Shown: positions 27,927 to 39,922 of the stretch, in pieces
Layout of the letters: every line of letters starts with the position of its first letter
How positions within the stretch are numbered: position 1 is the stretch's first letter
Assembly (NCBI RefSeq): GCF_000455245.1
Contig: NZ_HG005165.1
Coordinates: 404,620 to 468,619, forward strand
Source of the DNA: Nesterenkonia massiliensis
GTDB taxonomy: Bacteria > Actinomycetota > Actinomycetes > Actinomycetales > Micrococcaceae
Reading direction: 5' to 3'
Length of the DNA: 64,000 nucleotides
Notes under the pieces: model-generated
Told to the model about the DNA's origin: nothing
The model's input: only the letters and a program-made list of their open reading frames with translations
Databases searched by the model: none
Translations under genes and position numbers: made by a program

Positions 27927-28913
27927 CTAGAGCTTCCAGCCTGCCTCTCGCAGGTCGGCAAGGACGAGCTGCTGCTCGGCCTCATTGGCCTGCACCAGGG
28001 GCAGGCGAACGTCTGTGTTGATGGGGAAGCCCATCCAGTTCAGGACCAATTTGGAGGACACCGCACCCTGCACCCGGGTCATCAGTGCACGGATCACCGG
28101 CCCCAGCTCGCTATGGGCGATGCGGGCCTCCTTCAGGTCATAGCCGAGCACGGCGTCGATCATCCGCCGGAAGGTGGGGCTGGCCACGTGAGAGGTCACG
28201 GAAACCACACCGGCAGCGCCCATGGCCATCCAGGCCAGCACGTTCTGGTCATCACCGGAGTAGACCTCGAGGTCAGTCTTGGTGAGGACCTCTGTGGTGG
28301 CGGTGATGTCGTTCTTGGCGTCCTTCAGCGACATGATCCGCGGGTGCTCAGCGAGCTTCAGGATGGTCTCGGTAGCGATCGGGATGCCAGTACGACCGGG
28401 GATGTCGTAGATCATCAGCGGCAGGTCAGCAGCATCTGCCACTGCCCGGTAGTGGGCCAGCACGCCGTCCTGGGAGGGCTTGTTGTAATAGGGGGTGACC
28501 ACCAGCTGGCCATCGGCACCGGCCCGTTCGGCTTTGGCTGCCATCTCCAGATCGTGGCTGGTGTGATTGGTGGAGGTGCCGGCGATGATCTTGGCCCGGT
28601 CCCCTACTGCGGATTTCGCCGCACGGACCAGATCGGCCTTCTCATAGTCCTCCAATGTGGAGGTCTCACCGGTGGTTCCGGAGACCACAAGGGCGTCATT
28701 GCCCTCGTCTACCAGCTTCGCGGCCAGCGCTTCGAAGGCCTTGAAGTCCACGCGGTCGTCTTTAGTGAATGGGGTCACCATGGCGGTGATGAGGTGACCG
28801 AAATGCGGGTCGGTCTGGTCAGGGTGCTGAACCTGCCCCTCTGCCAGGTAGGGGTCGAATTCGCGGGGTGCCTCGTGGACGTCGTCGCGCGCCACCTCAT
28901 TCTCTGCTGCCAT
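27927..28913 (-). CDS. dapA: 4-hydroxy-tetrahydrodipicolinate synthase DapA
   Basis: A 328-residue (beta/alpha)8 aldolase that condenses pyruvate with aspartate semialdehyde, the committing step to lysine and DAP. The Tyr-containing motif is VVTPYYNKPSQDG, the YDIPGRTG segment is intact, and the Schiff-base lysine lies in RIMSLKDAKND. The N-terminus has about 20 extra residues. ATG 28913 is preferred to GTG 28946, which would overlap the divergent gene's start. Only 19 bases separate it from that gene, so the promoters must overlap. Confidence 0.94.
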   Translation of the reverse strand: MAAENEVARDDVHEAPREFDPYLAEGQVQHPDQTDPHFGHLITAMVTPFTKDDRVDFKAFEALAAKLVDEGNDALVVSGTTGETSTLEDYEKADLVRAAKSAVGDRAKIIAGTSTNHTSHDLEMAAKAERAGADGQLVVTPYYNKPSQDGVLAHYRAVADAADLPLMIYDIPGRTGIPIATETILKLAEHPRIMSLKDAKNDITATTEVLTKTDLEVYSGDDQNVLAWMAMGAAGVVSVTSHVASPTFRRMIDAVLGYDLKEARIAHSELGPVIRALMTRVQGAVSSKLVLNWMGFPINTDVRLPLVQANEAEQQLVLADLREAGWKL

Positions 28914-28932
28914 AGGACGTAGCCTACCGTTT

Positions 28933-30150
28933 GTGAGCTCTCGCACCCGAACTTCTTCCGCCCGCCGTCGTTCCGCTGCAGGACGCTTGTGGGGCGTTGA
29001 TGCCGCCCGTGGACTGGCCCTGCTGGGGATGATGACGGTTCACGTGATTCCCACCACCGGTTTTTCCGGGGAGGCGACATGGGCCGGACTGCTCTTTTCC
29101 GGACGCTCCGCAGCGCTTTTCGCCGTGCTGGCCGGCGTCGGCCTAGCGCTGCTGACCGGCGGGTCCGCCGGTGAGCGCTCCAGTGACCGGCTGAACTGGG
29201 ATCGCAAAGTGGTGGCGGTGCGGGCGGTGCTGATCATCCTGATAGGCCTGGTTCTCTCGCTGCTGACCTCAGGCGTGGCGATCATTCTGGTGCACTACGG
29301 CGTGATGTTCGTTCTGGCGCTGCCGTTTCTGCGCCTGGGAGCCCGCTCGTTGGCTGCAATTGCCGCAGCTTGGGTGGCGATCGGACCGCTGCTCTACTGG
29401 TACTGGCAGAACGCGCTGCGTGAGACGCTGGCTCCGCTGGACCATCCGGCCCGGTTGTGGAGTTCCCCGAGCCCGTTGGATCTGACCGATCCTGCACTGC
29501 TTGGCATGGACCTACTGGTCACCGGCTATTATCCGCTGTTGATCTGGCCTGCGTATTTCTTCGCCGGGATGGCCATCGGCCGGCTGAACCTCAAAAGTGT
29601 CACGACGGCGGTCTGGCTCACCGTGGCAGGCGCAGCCACCGCCTGGGTGATGCTGCTGATTGGCCGGCTGATCATGTGGCAGTCGGACATCGTGGTCAAT
29701 ATGGCAGCAGTCTCCGGCTACAGCCAGGACCGGGTTCGGGGTGCGTTGACCGCCGGGGATCATGTGCTTCCCTTGGTAACTGATCCCCGGTGGTTCCTGC
29801 TGTCCACACCGCATCAGGGGACCCCGGTGGAGCTGCTGCACAGTATTGGGGTGGCTTCCGCTGTGCTCGGGCTCTGCCTGCTGCTGGCCCGGCCGTTCAA
29901 ACTGCTGCTGAGCCCCCTGGCCGGAGCCGGATCCATGCCGCTGAGTCTCTATGCAGGGCATCTGGTCATCCTGCATCTGTGGCGTCCCGACGGCGCGGTG
30001 CTGAATGATCTCAGCGCGGAGACTCTGCTGCTGATCCTGGTAGTGGCGGCGTTGGCGCTGGGTCTGCTGAAGACCGCGCTGGGACGCCGCGGACCGCTGG
30101 AGGCCGCCACATATGCCGCCGGTACCGCAGTGGCTGGTCCGCGGCCATAG
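28933..30150 (+). CDS. Heparan-alpha-glucosaminide N-acetyltransferase-like membrane protein
   Basis: A 405-residue multispan protein (about ten hydrophobic segments). Its N-terminal VDAARGLALLGMMTVHV is the signature of the HGSNAT_cat/DUF1624-DUF418 family, membrane acyltransferase relatives. The later PLSLYAGHLVILHLWRPDG segment carries a membrane His typical of the family. The acceptor in bacteria is not known; a cell-envelope sugar is plausible. It lies between dapA (divergent, 19 bases) and dapB (25 bases downstream, same strand), so it may share regulation with DAP synthesis. The GTG start has no clear Shine-Dalgarno sequence. Confidence 0.75.
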   Translation: MSSRTRTSSARRRSAAGRLWGVDAARGLALLGMMTVHVIPTTGFSGEATWAGLLFSGRSAALFAVLAGVGLALLTGGSAGERSSDRLNWDRKVVAVRAVLIILIGLVLSLLTSGVAIILVHYGVMFVLALPFLRLGARSLAAIAAAWVAIGPLLYWYWQNALRETLAPLDHPARLWSSPSPLDLTDPALLGMDLLVTGYYPLLIWPAYFFAGMAIGRLNLKSVTTAVWLTVAGAATAWVMLLIGRLIMWQSDIVVNMAAVSGYSQDRVRGALTAGDHVLPLVTDPRWFLLSTPHQGTPVELLHSIGVASAVLGLCLLLARPFKLLLSPLAGAGSMPLSLYAGHLVILHLWRPDGAVLNDLSAETLLLILVVAALALGLLKTALGRRGPLEAATYAAGTAVAGPRP

Positions 30151-30175
30151 ACAACTCACCGATAGGCTGGTGGCT

Positions 30176-30937
30176 ATGAGTGCGCAGCAGATTTCAGTAG
30201 CGGTCCTGGGAGCCGGGGGCCGGATGGGTTCAGAGGCGGTCAAGGCCGTTGAGGCGGCCTCGGATATGCAGCTTGTTGCAGCCCTGGGCCGCGGAGATTC
30301 ACTTGATCAGGTAGTGGAAGCCGGCGCTACCCACATCGTTGATCTGACGGTGCCTGATTCCACAGAGGCCAATGTGCATTTCGCCGTGGAGAACGGGCTG
30401 CATGCGGTGGTGGGGACCACCGGCTGGGACGCCCAGCGTTTGCAGCGGTTGGAACAGAAGCTCACCGAGCACGCCGGGGTGGCAGTGCTCATCGCCCCGA
30501 ACTTTGCACTGGGTTCAGTGCTGGCATCGGCCTTCGCGGCCAAAGCTGCCCAGTACTTCGAGTCCGCGGAGATCATTGAGCTGCACCATCCGAATAAGGT
30601 CGATGCCCCTTCTGGCACTGCGGTGCGCACTGCCGAGTTGATGGCTGCCGCTCGCCGCGAGCTTCACGTGCCGCCTTCTCCCGATGCCACCGAGTCCCAG
30701 CTGGATGGTGCCCGCGGGGCGGTGGTGGAGGATATCCATGTTCATTCGGTGCGGCTGCGCGGGCTTGTAGCGCATCAGGAGGTACTGCTGGGGTCTGCCG
30801 GGGAACAGCTGAGCATCCGGCACGATTCCTTCGACCGCGCCAGTTTCATGCCCGGTGTCCTGTTGGGGCTGCGCACCGCGGCCTCCCGGCCGGGGCTGAC
30901 CTACGGTCTTGATGGCTACTTGGATTTGGGGCTGTAG
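30176..30937 (+). CDS. dapB: 4-hydroxy-tetrahydrodipicolinate reductase DapB
   Basis: A 253-residue NAD(P)H-dependent reductase that follows DapA in the lysine/DAP pathway. The Rossmann motif is VLGAGGRMGSEAVKAV, and the substrate/catalytic motif ELHHPNKVDAPSGTA contains the conserved His-His and Lys. The ATG at 30176 fits the family length; the frame upstream belongs to the end of the acyltransferase gene. A small TPR-like gene starts 2 bases after its stop, so these are coupled. Confidence 0.95.
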   Translation: MSAQQISVAVLGAGGRMGSEAVKAVEAASDMQLVAALGRGDSLDQVVEAGATHIVDLTVPDSTEANVHFAVENGLHAVVGTTGWDAQRLQRLEQKLTEHAGVAVLIAPNFALGSVLASAFAAKAAQYFESAEIIELHHPNKVDAPSGTAVRTAELMAAARRELHVPPSPDATESQLDGARGAVVEDIHVHSVRLRGLVAHQEVLLGSAGEQLSIRHDSFDRASFMPGVLLGLRTAASRPGLTYGLDGYLDLGL

Positions 30938-30939
30938 CG

Positions 30940-31383
30940 GTGCGGGATAAGTTCTGGACCTGGGTCATGATCGTGCTGGTGGGCATCGTCATGACCGGCG
31001 CGGTCATCAGTGCGTGGCGTTTCCTCAGAGTCGACGACGCCGCTGCCCGCGCGCTGGGCATCGGCACTCTGCTGCTGGTGGCCATTGGCGTCTGGTTCCT
31101 GTATCACGCCATTGCCTTCGGCTTCCGTACCGAGCGGTTGGGACGGATTCTTCAGGCCGAGGATGCGCTGCCGGAAGACACTGTGGAGCGCTCACCGGGC
31201 GGACGGCCCAACCGCGAACAGGCCGACGCGCAGTTCCAGCGCTATAAGGCTGAGGTCGAGGCAGCTCCGCAGGACTGGCGGTCCTGGTACCGGCTGGCGG
31301 TGGCCTATGACGTAGCCGGTGACCGGTCACGGGCACGCAAATCGATGAGCAGGGCCATCGCGATGGAGCGCTCCGCTCGCTGA
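30940..31383 (+). CDS. Membrane protein with TPR-like C-terminus
   Basis: A 147-residue protein of unknown function. Two hydrophobic helices (WVMIVLVGIVMTGAVISAW and GIGTLLLVAIGVWFLYHAI) lie in the first 60 residues. After a charged linker, the C-terminus has one TPR-like helical pair (DWRSWYRLAVAYDVAGDRSR, then ARKSMSRAIAME). It starts with GTG 2 bases after dapB and is probably translated with it. Similar small proteins follow dapB in related genomes, but I know no assigned role. Confidence 0.75.
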   Translation: MRDKFWTWVMIVLVGIVMTGAVISAWRFLRVDDAAARALGIGTLLLVAIGVWFLYHAIAFGFRTERLGRILQAEDALPEDTVERSPGGRPNREQADAQFQRYKAEVEAAPQDWRSWYRLAVAYDVAGDRSRARKSMSRAIAMERSAR

Positions 31384-31426
31384 GCCCCGGACCTGACCCC
31401 CGGGCCTGCGCGTCGGCCCGATGTTT

Positions 31427-31464
31427 CAGTGCAGTCCGAGTCAGTGCAGTCCGAGTCAGTGCAG
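31427..31464. repeat. 15-bp tandem repeat at the 3' end of lysG
   Basis: The unit CAGTGCAGTCCGAGT is present twice in tandem (31427-31441, 31442-31456) followed by 8 bases of a third copy. The stop codon of the lysG gene (minus strand, 31456-31458) falls at the junction of the second and third copies. Copy-number change could move the C-terminus or the downstream spacer only. Confidence 0.75.
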
Positions 31465-32322
31465 GTCAGCTGCGGCTTCGCGGATGGCCTGAGTGACTCG
31501 CGTCAGCCGCGCGGATTCAAGATTCCAGGTCTGCCAGTACAGGGCGACGTCGCGGTGAAGTCCCTCCTCCAGCAGCACCAGCGAGCCATCGCTGATCAAG
31601 GTACCCAGCTGCATCTGAGGCAACATGCCCCAGCCCAGGCCGGCGCGCACCGCATCCAGAAATCCCTCCGAGGAGGGAATCACGTGCGCCGGCGCTGATG
31701 CGGTGATCCCTTTGCTGCGCAGCAGGTCATGCTGTAAGTCATCTTTGCTGTTGAACCGCAGCGCCGGTATCGACTCCCAGTCCACTCCTGCGGCTGTGGT
31801 GTGCCGCTTAGCCAGCAGCGGGTCCGCCACCGGCAGGTAGCGCATATCCCCCAGGTGTTCAACTGTGCAGCCGTTGATGGGTTGCGGTTCTGCGGTGATC
31901 GCTCCGAGGACCTCGCCGGTGCGCAGCAGTGCGCTGCTGTGATCCTGATCTTCCACGTGCAGATCAAGCGTGATGTCGCTCCACCCGGCTGCTGACCGCA
32001 GGACTGGATAGAGCCATGTGGCAAGAGAATCAGCGTTGACGGCCAGTGGCGTGATAGTGCGGGCGGCAGGTCCTGGGCTCAGCTCCTGCCAGGTCTCTTC
32101 CTGTAGTAGCTGCACTTGACGTGCCAGGCGGAGCATTGCCGATCCCGCAGCAGTCACTGAGCACGGTGATTCGCGGCGCACCAGAAGCTGCCCGACGTGC
32201 GCCTCTAGGGCTTTGACTCGCTGGCTGACCGCAGACTGGGTGATCCGCAACTGATATGCAGCGCCCTCAAAGGAACCCTCGTCGATGATGGCGGCCAGAG
32301 TTCGCAACTGGTCCAGGTTCAT
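31456..32322 (-). CDS. lysG: LysR-family regulator LysG (ArgP-like)
   Basis: A 288-residue LysR-type regulator. The N-terminal helix-turn-helix (SFEGAAYQLRITQSAVSQR, then VKALE) and effector domain match the LysG/ArgP/IciA branch, which activates lysine or arginine export when these amino acids accumulate. It is divergent from lysE with 69 bases between starts, the textbook LysG-LysE arrangement of Corynebacterium. The lysE activation role is inferred from that arrangement and family. Confidence 0.9.
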   Translation of the reverse strand: MNLDQLRTLAAIIDEGSFEGAAYQLRITQSAVSQRVKALEAHVGQLLVRRESPCSVTAAGSAMLRLARQVQLLQEETWQELSPGPAARTITPLAVNADSLATWLYPVLRSAAGWSDITLDLHVEDQDHSSALLRTGEVLGAITAEPQPINGCTVEHLGDMRYLPVADPLLAKRHTTAAGVDWESIPALRFNSKDDLQHDLLRSKGITASAPAHVIPSSEGFLDAVRAGLGWGMLPQMQLGTLISDGSLVLLEEGLHRDVALYWQTWNLESARLTRVTQAIREAAADLH

Positions 32323-32356
32323 GAAGCAATGCTAATCCAGCAGCAGTCGCATTCAT

Positions 32357-32385
32357 TTGTCTGATAGCCCCGGTCTGCCTAGCGT
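32357..32385 (+). promoter_or_regulatory. Predicted lysE promoter, possibly leaderless
   Basis: TTGTCT (32357-32362) and TAGCGT (32380-32385) are spaced by 17 bases. A start of transcription about 7 bases further would fall on the lysE ATG at 32392, and GAGG is only 2 bases from the ATG, so a leaderless transcript is plausible. A LysG operator should lie between this promoter and 32323. Confidence 0.45.
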
Positions 32386-32391
32386 GAGGCT

Positions 32392-33000
32392 ATGAGCATT
32401 TTTGGGATGGGGACACTGACTGGATTGGCCCTGATCGTCGCCATCGGGGCGCAGAACGCCTTCATCCTTCGGCAAGGGCTGCGCCGGGAGCATGTCGGCG
32501 CCGTCGTGGCCCTGTGCATCCTCAGCGATGTGCTGCTCATCTTCGCAGGTACTGCCGGTATCGGTGCGCTTGTCGCAACCTTCCCTGCGGTTCTAGAGAT
32601 TCTGCGCTGGGCGGGCGCGGGATATCTGCTGTGGTGGGCGGTGCGCTCATTCCGTGCGGCATGGAAACCCACTGCGTTGCAGGAGCAGACGCCCCGCTCC
32701 CGCGGCTCGGTGGTCCTCACTGCTGCGGCGCTGACGTATTTGAACCCCCACGTGTATCTGGACACCGTGGTGCTGCTGGGCAGCCTTGCCAATCAGCACG
32801 GCGTGCAGGGCCGGTGGATCTTCGCCTCCGGTGCCGCGGCGGGCTCTGTACTGTGGTTTACCGCCTTGGGTTTCGGCGCGAGGGCACTCTCGGCAGTGCT
32901 CAACCGACCTGGCGTCTGGCGGGTGATCGATATCTGCATCGGCGTGATGATGGCGGCTCTGGCAGTCTCGCTCATCCTCGGCTCAGCACTGCTGACCTGA
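32392..33000 (+). CDS. lysE: Lysine/arginine exporter LysE
   Basis: A 202-residue membrane protein with five to six spans. The N-terminal LIVAIGAQNAFILRQGL is the hallmark of the LysE/ArgO family, and TAAALTYLNPHVYLDTVVL (the conserved NPH-YLDT motif) is present. It exports excess basic amino acids. With dapF, dapA and dapB within 20 kb it completes a lysine production-export set. Divergent from its presumed activator lysG. Confidence 0.93.
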   Translation: MSIFGMGTLTGLALIVAIGAQNAFILRQGLRREHVGAVVALCILSDVLLIFAGTAGIGALVATFPAVLEILRWAGAGYLLWWAVRSFRAAWKPTALQEQTPRSRGSVVLTAAALTYLNPHVYLDTVVLLGSLANQHGVQGRWIFASGAAAGSVLWFTALGFGARALSAVLNRPGVWRVIDICIGVMMAALAVSLILGSALLT

Positions 33001-33014
33001 GGCGGTGAGTGAAT

Positions 33015-33566
33015 TCAGCCCCAGCTGTCGGAGGAACGGATGTCAGCGACCTGATCACAGAGCTCGGGCAGCAGCTCAACGAGCACTTCCATGCCATAGC
33101 GCACGGCAGTGGGGGAACCCGGCAGGTTCACAATGACTGTGCCTTCCTTGACTCCGGCCACACCCCGGTTCAGCGCAGCAAGCGGAGTGCGGTCTCGGCC
33201 GTGTGCCCGGACGGCCTCCACAATGCCGGGGATCTCCTTATCCAGCATCGGTTTGGTGAACTCAGGAGTCAGGTCATCCGGAGTCAGCCCGGTGCCGCCA
33301 GAGGTGATGATGACCGCCGGGGCCACCTGCACCAGCAGCTCCGAGAGCGCGGCGAGCACACCTTCGCCATCGGGGATGATCACTGGAGGGCGGCATATGA
33401 AGCCGATCTCGTGAGCGAACTCTTCGATGATCGGCGCCGAGAGGTCCTCGCGCTCGCCGGTGGCGGCTCGAGTAGAAACAATCACCGGGGCAATCACCCG
33501 GGCGTCAGCGTCGTAATGCTGCTGCACCTGCTGCGCTGTGTCATCCTGCGCTGTGTCATCGCTCAT
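33015..33566 (-). CDS. MogA/MoaB-family molybdopterin adenylyltransferase
   Basis: A 183-residue protein with the MoCF-binding fold: IITSGGTGLTPDDLTPE (the GGTG-x-D motif) and VNLPGSPTAVRYGMEVL. It adenylates molybdopterin before metal insertion. No other molybdenum cofactor gene lies in the window, so it is an orphan here. The N-terminus has a doubled DDTAQ motif. It ends 14 bases from convergent lysE. Sequence alone does not separate MogA from MoaB. Confidence 0.88.
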   Translation of the reverse strand: MSDDTAQDDTAQQVQQHYDADARVIAPVIVSTRAATGEREDLSAPIIEEFAHEIGFICRPPVIIPDGEGVLAALSELLVQVAPAVIITSGGTGLTPDDLTPEFTKPMLDKEIPGIVEAVRAHGRDRTPLAALNRGVAGVKEGTVIVNLPGSPTAVRYGMEVLVELLPELCDQVADIRSSDSWG

Positions 33567-33626
33567 AGCCCAAGCCTAAACCCCGTAACGGAATCCTCTG
33601 CGCCGAACAGAGAGCCTTGGTAAGCA

Positions 33627-33665
33627 CAACGCCCCCGGACTCTTAAGAGGAGACCGGGGGCGTTG
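33627..33665 (-). terminator. Strong hairpin after icd
   Basis: Arms CAACGCCCCCGG (33627-33638) and CCGGGGGCGTTG (33654-33665) are a perfect 12-bp inverted repeat with a 15-base loop, 26 bases beyond the icd stop. There is no long U tract after it, so it may act as a non-canonical actinobacterial terminator or 3' stabiliser. Confidence 0.75.
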
Positions 33666-33690
33666 AAGCTCACCGCGAGCGGAGGAAGGG

Positions 33691-35964
<2,274 letters not shown>

Positions 35965-36020
35965 CTAAACCTATCAACGACGACGGCCGCCGGTGGCCCC
36001 GCCGTCGGGCTTCAGGGCGA

Positions 36021-37370
36021 TCACAGCCCCAGCACCGCCCGGGCGATCATGAAGTAGACGATCAGGCCGGTGGCATCCACGAAAGTGGAGATGAACGGAT
36101 TGGCGAAGACTGCCGGGTCTGCGCCGAGCTTCTTACCCAGGATCGGCATCATCCCGCCGGCGGAGGCCGCCAGGGTGCACATGGAGACCAGAGTCAGGCA
36201 GATGACTGCGGCAATGGCCCACGGGTTGCCATCGCCCGGCCCCCACAGGCCCACCAGTACGAACCCCAGTGCTCCCAGCACCGACCCCAGAGTCAGACCG
36301 ACGCGGACTTCACGCCAGAGCACCTTGAAGACGTCCCTGGTGGTGATATCGCCCAGCGCCAATGCACGAGTGACCGTTGTAGCCGCCTGGTTTCCGGTAT
36401 TTCCGCCGGTGCCGATCAGCAGCGGCACAAACAGCGCCAGAGCTACGACCTGCTCCAGGGTTGATTCGAAGATGTCCAGCACCTGCACGGTCAGCGTAGC
36501 TCCGACGGCGAGCACCAGCAGCCACACCACTCGGGAGCGCATAATCGTCAGCACCGGTGTGGAGAGGTATGGCCGGTGCAGCGGTTCGGCACCACCATGG
36601 CGAGCAGCATCCTCAGACTCGGCTCGCTCCAGGATGTCCAGCGCGTCATCCACGGTGAAGATCCCGACCACACGGTGCTCTTTGTCCGTGACCGGCATGG
36701 CCAGATGCTTGCGGTCTGCACAGCGGCGTGCCGCATCCTCGGCGTCATGATCGGCATCTACTGAGTCTGCCTCGGTCATCAGCGCTTCGACGATCTGCTC
36801 ATCATCATTAGTCAGCAGATCCCGCAGTGACACCACGCCCTTGAGCAGCCGCTGACGGTCCACTACGGGAAGGGTGTAGATGGTTTCCGCGTCGGTTCCG
36901 GCGCGGCGGACCTTCTCCATCGCCTGCCTTACAGTCCAGTGCTCGGGGATGGCGACGAACTCCGGACTCATCTGACGCCCAATAGTGCCGGAGGGGTAGC
37001 CCAGCACGATATTGGTCAGCGACCGCTCGCGCGGATCCAGATGACGCAGCATCTTCCGTGCCACCGAAGCTGGCATTTCGTCCATCAGACGCACACGATC
37101 ATCGGGTTCTAGAGACTCGAAGAAGTGCGCGACCTCTCCGTCTTTGAGGCCTTCGATGATCTCGTGCTGCAGTGCCTGATCCAGCATGTCAAAGACTTCC
37201 ACGGCGGTGTCCTTGGGCAGCAGCCGGAAAGTCACCGCCCGGTCTTTGACGCCTAGACGCTCGAGGAAGTCGACGACGTCGCCAATGTGGAGCTCATCCA
37301 GTGCCACGCGCAGTTCACGCAGCCGCTCATCGCGGATCAGATCTGCAAGTTCGTCCAGCTGTTCAGTCAT
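36021..37370 (-). CDS. mgtE: Magnesium transporter MgtE
   Basis: A 449-residue channel. The cytosolic N-terminal superhelical domain (LVEL-type repeats, residues 1-130) is followed by a tandem CBS pair that senses Mg2+ and by five C-terminal membrane spans with the GTGGNTGNQAATTVTRAL pore motif. ATG 37370 is chosen because AGGGGTGG stands 5 bases upstream; 37400 has none. It is downstream of purH on the same strand, with a hairpin in the leader. Mg2+ control is intrinsic to the CBS gate; leader control is possible but unproven. Confidence 0.94.
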   Translation of the reverse strand: MTEQLDELADLIRDERLRELRVALDELHIGDVVDFLERLGVKDRAVTFRLLPKDTAVEVFDMLDQALQHEIIEGLKDGEVAHFFESLEPDDRVRLMDEMPASVARKMLRHLDPRERSLTNIVLGYPSGTIGRQMSPEFVAIPEHWTVRQAMEKVRRAGTDAETIYTLPVVDRQRLLKGVVSLRDLLTNDDEQIVEALMTEADSVDADHDAEDAARRCADRKHLAMPVTDKEHRVVGIFTVDDALDILERAESEDAARHGGAEPLHRPYLSTPVLTIMRSRVVWLLVLAVGATLTVQVLDIFESTLEQVVALALFVPLLIGTGGNTGNQAATTVTRALALGDITTRDVFKVLWREVRVGLTLGSVLGALGFVLVGLWGPGDGNPWAIAAVICLTLVSMCTLAASAGGMMPILGKKLGADPAVFANPFISTFVDATGLIVYFMIARAVLGL

Positions 37371-37402
37371 CAATACCACCCCTGTGGTGAAGTAGGTCAA
37401 GG

Positions 37403-37446
37403 CCTGTGGTCACGGCGTGCCCCTGCGGCAGCGTGACCTTCACAGG
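37403..37446 (-). other. Hairpin between purH and mgtE
   Basis: Arms CCTGTGGTCACG (37403-37414) and CGTGAC-ctt-CACAGG (37432-37446) form a 12-bp stem with one 3-base bulge. It lies 56 bases after the purH stop and 33 bases before the mgtE start. It is either the purH terminator or part of an mgtE leader. I could not recognise a full M-box riboswitch, and only about 130 bases are available. Confidence 0.45.
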
Positions 37447-37501
37447 TCTGCGCCGCGGGGCTAGGTACTTGATCGACTCATAAGCATCAGACTACCCGCC
37501 C

Positions 37502-39163
<1,662 letters not shown>

Positions 39164-39241
39164 GGGCGCTCCTTAGTGCTGAACCGTCAAGACCGGGAAC
39201 CAGTCTAGCCGCCGGTCTCCTGCGCTGATCGACGTGGACGA

Positions 39242-39922
39242 TCAGGCATCGAATTTATAGCCCAGGCCACGGACGGTCACGAGCAGCCGCGGCTTGGCGG
39301 GGTCGGCCTCGATCTTGGATCGAAGCCGCTTGACATGAACATCGAGAGTTTTGGTGTCTCCCACATAGTCCGAGCCCCACACCCGGTCGATGATCTGTCC
39401 GCGAGTCAGCACTCGCCCGGCGTTGCGGATGAGAATCTCCAGCAGCTCGAATTCCTTCAGCGGAAGATTCACCATTCGGCCTGCCACCTCTACGATATGG
39501 CGTTCAATATCCATCCGGACAGGACCGGCCACAATGGTGGAGGAGTCATCAAACTCCGGTTCGGTGTGCCGACGCAGCACTGCGCGCACCCGGGCCAGCA
39601 GCTCGCGTGAGGAGTAGGGCTTGGTGACATAGTCATCGGCGCCAAGCTCCAAGCCCACCACCTTGTCGATCTCTGAATCCTTGGCGGTGAGCATAATCAC
39701 CGGCACCTTGGAGCGCAGCCTGATCTGCCGACAGACCTCTGTACCCGGCTGACCAGGCAGCATGAGGTCTAGCAGCACGAGGTCGGCGCCCTCTTTGTCA
39801 AAGACCTCTACCGCCTCGAAGCCATCCTCGGCGACCGCTACGTCGTACCCCTCCTTCTGCAGGGTGTACGAGAGCGCCTCCGAGAATGAAGCCTCGTCTT
39901 CGACGATGAGAATCCTGGTCAC
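39242..39922 (-). CDS. regX3: Phosphate-type response regulator RegX3
   Basis: A 226-residue OmpR/PhoB-type regulator. The receiver has ILIVEDEASF and the phosphoacceptor Asp in LVLLDLMLPGQPG; the C-terminal winged helix ends in GLGYKFDA. It overlaps senX3 by 4 bases, so the pair is co-translated. In mycobacteria SenX3-RegX3 responds to phosphate starvation, and PhoU is encoded divergently here, as expected for that role. A PHO-box-like repeat lies in front of senX3/phoU. Confidence 0.93.
   Translation of the reverse strand: MTRILIVEDEASFSEALSYTLQKEGYDVAVAEDGFEAVEVFDKEGADLVLLDLMLPGQPGTEVCRQIRLRSKVPVIMLTAKDSEIDKVVGLELGADDYVTKPYSSRELLARVRAVLRRHTEPEFDDSSTIVAGPVRMDIERHIVEVAGRMVNLPLKEFELLEILIRNAGRVLTRGQIIDRVWGSDYVGDTKTLDVHVKRLRSKIEADPAKPRLLVTVRGLGYKFDA

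Noticed and set aside
26937-28922. A 661-codon open frame on the plus strand
   Set aside because: It lies opposite rnj and dapA, which have all family motifs. High GC bias keeps the complementary frame open; the encoded text is His/Gly/Val-rich without motifs.
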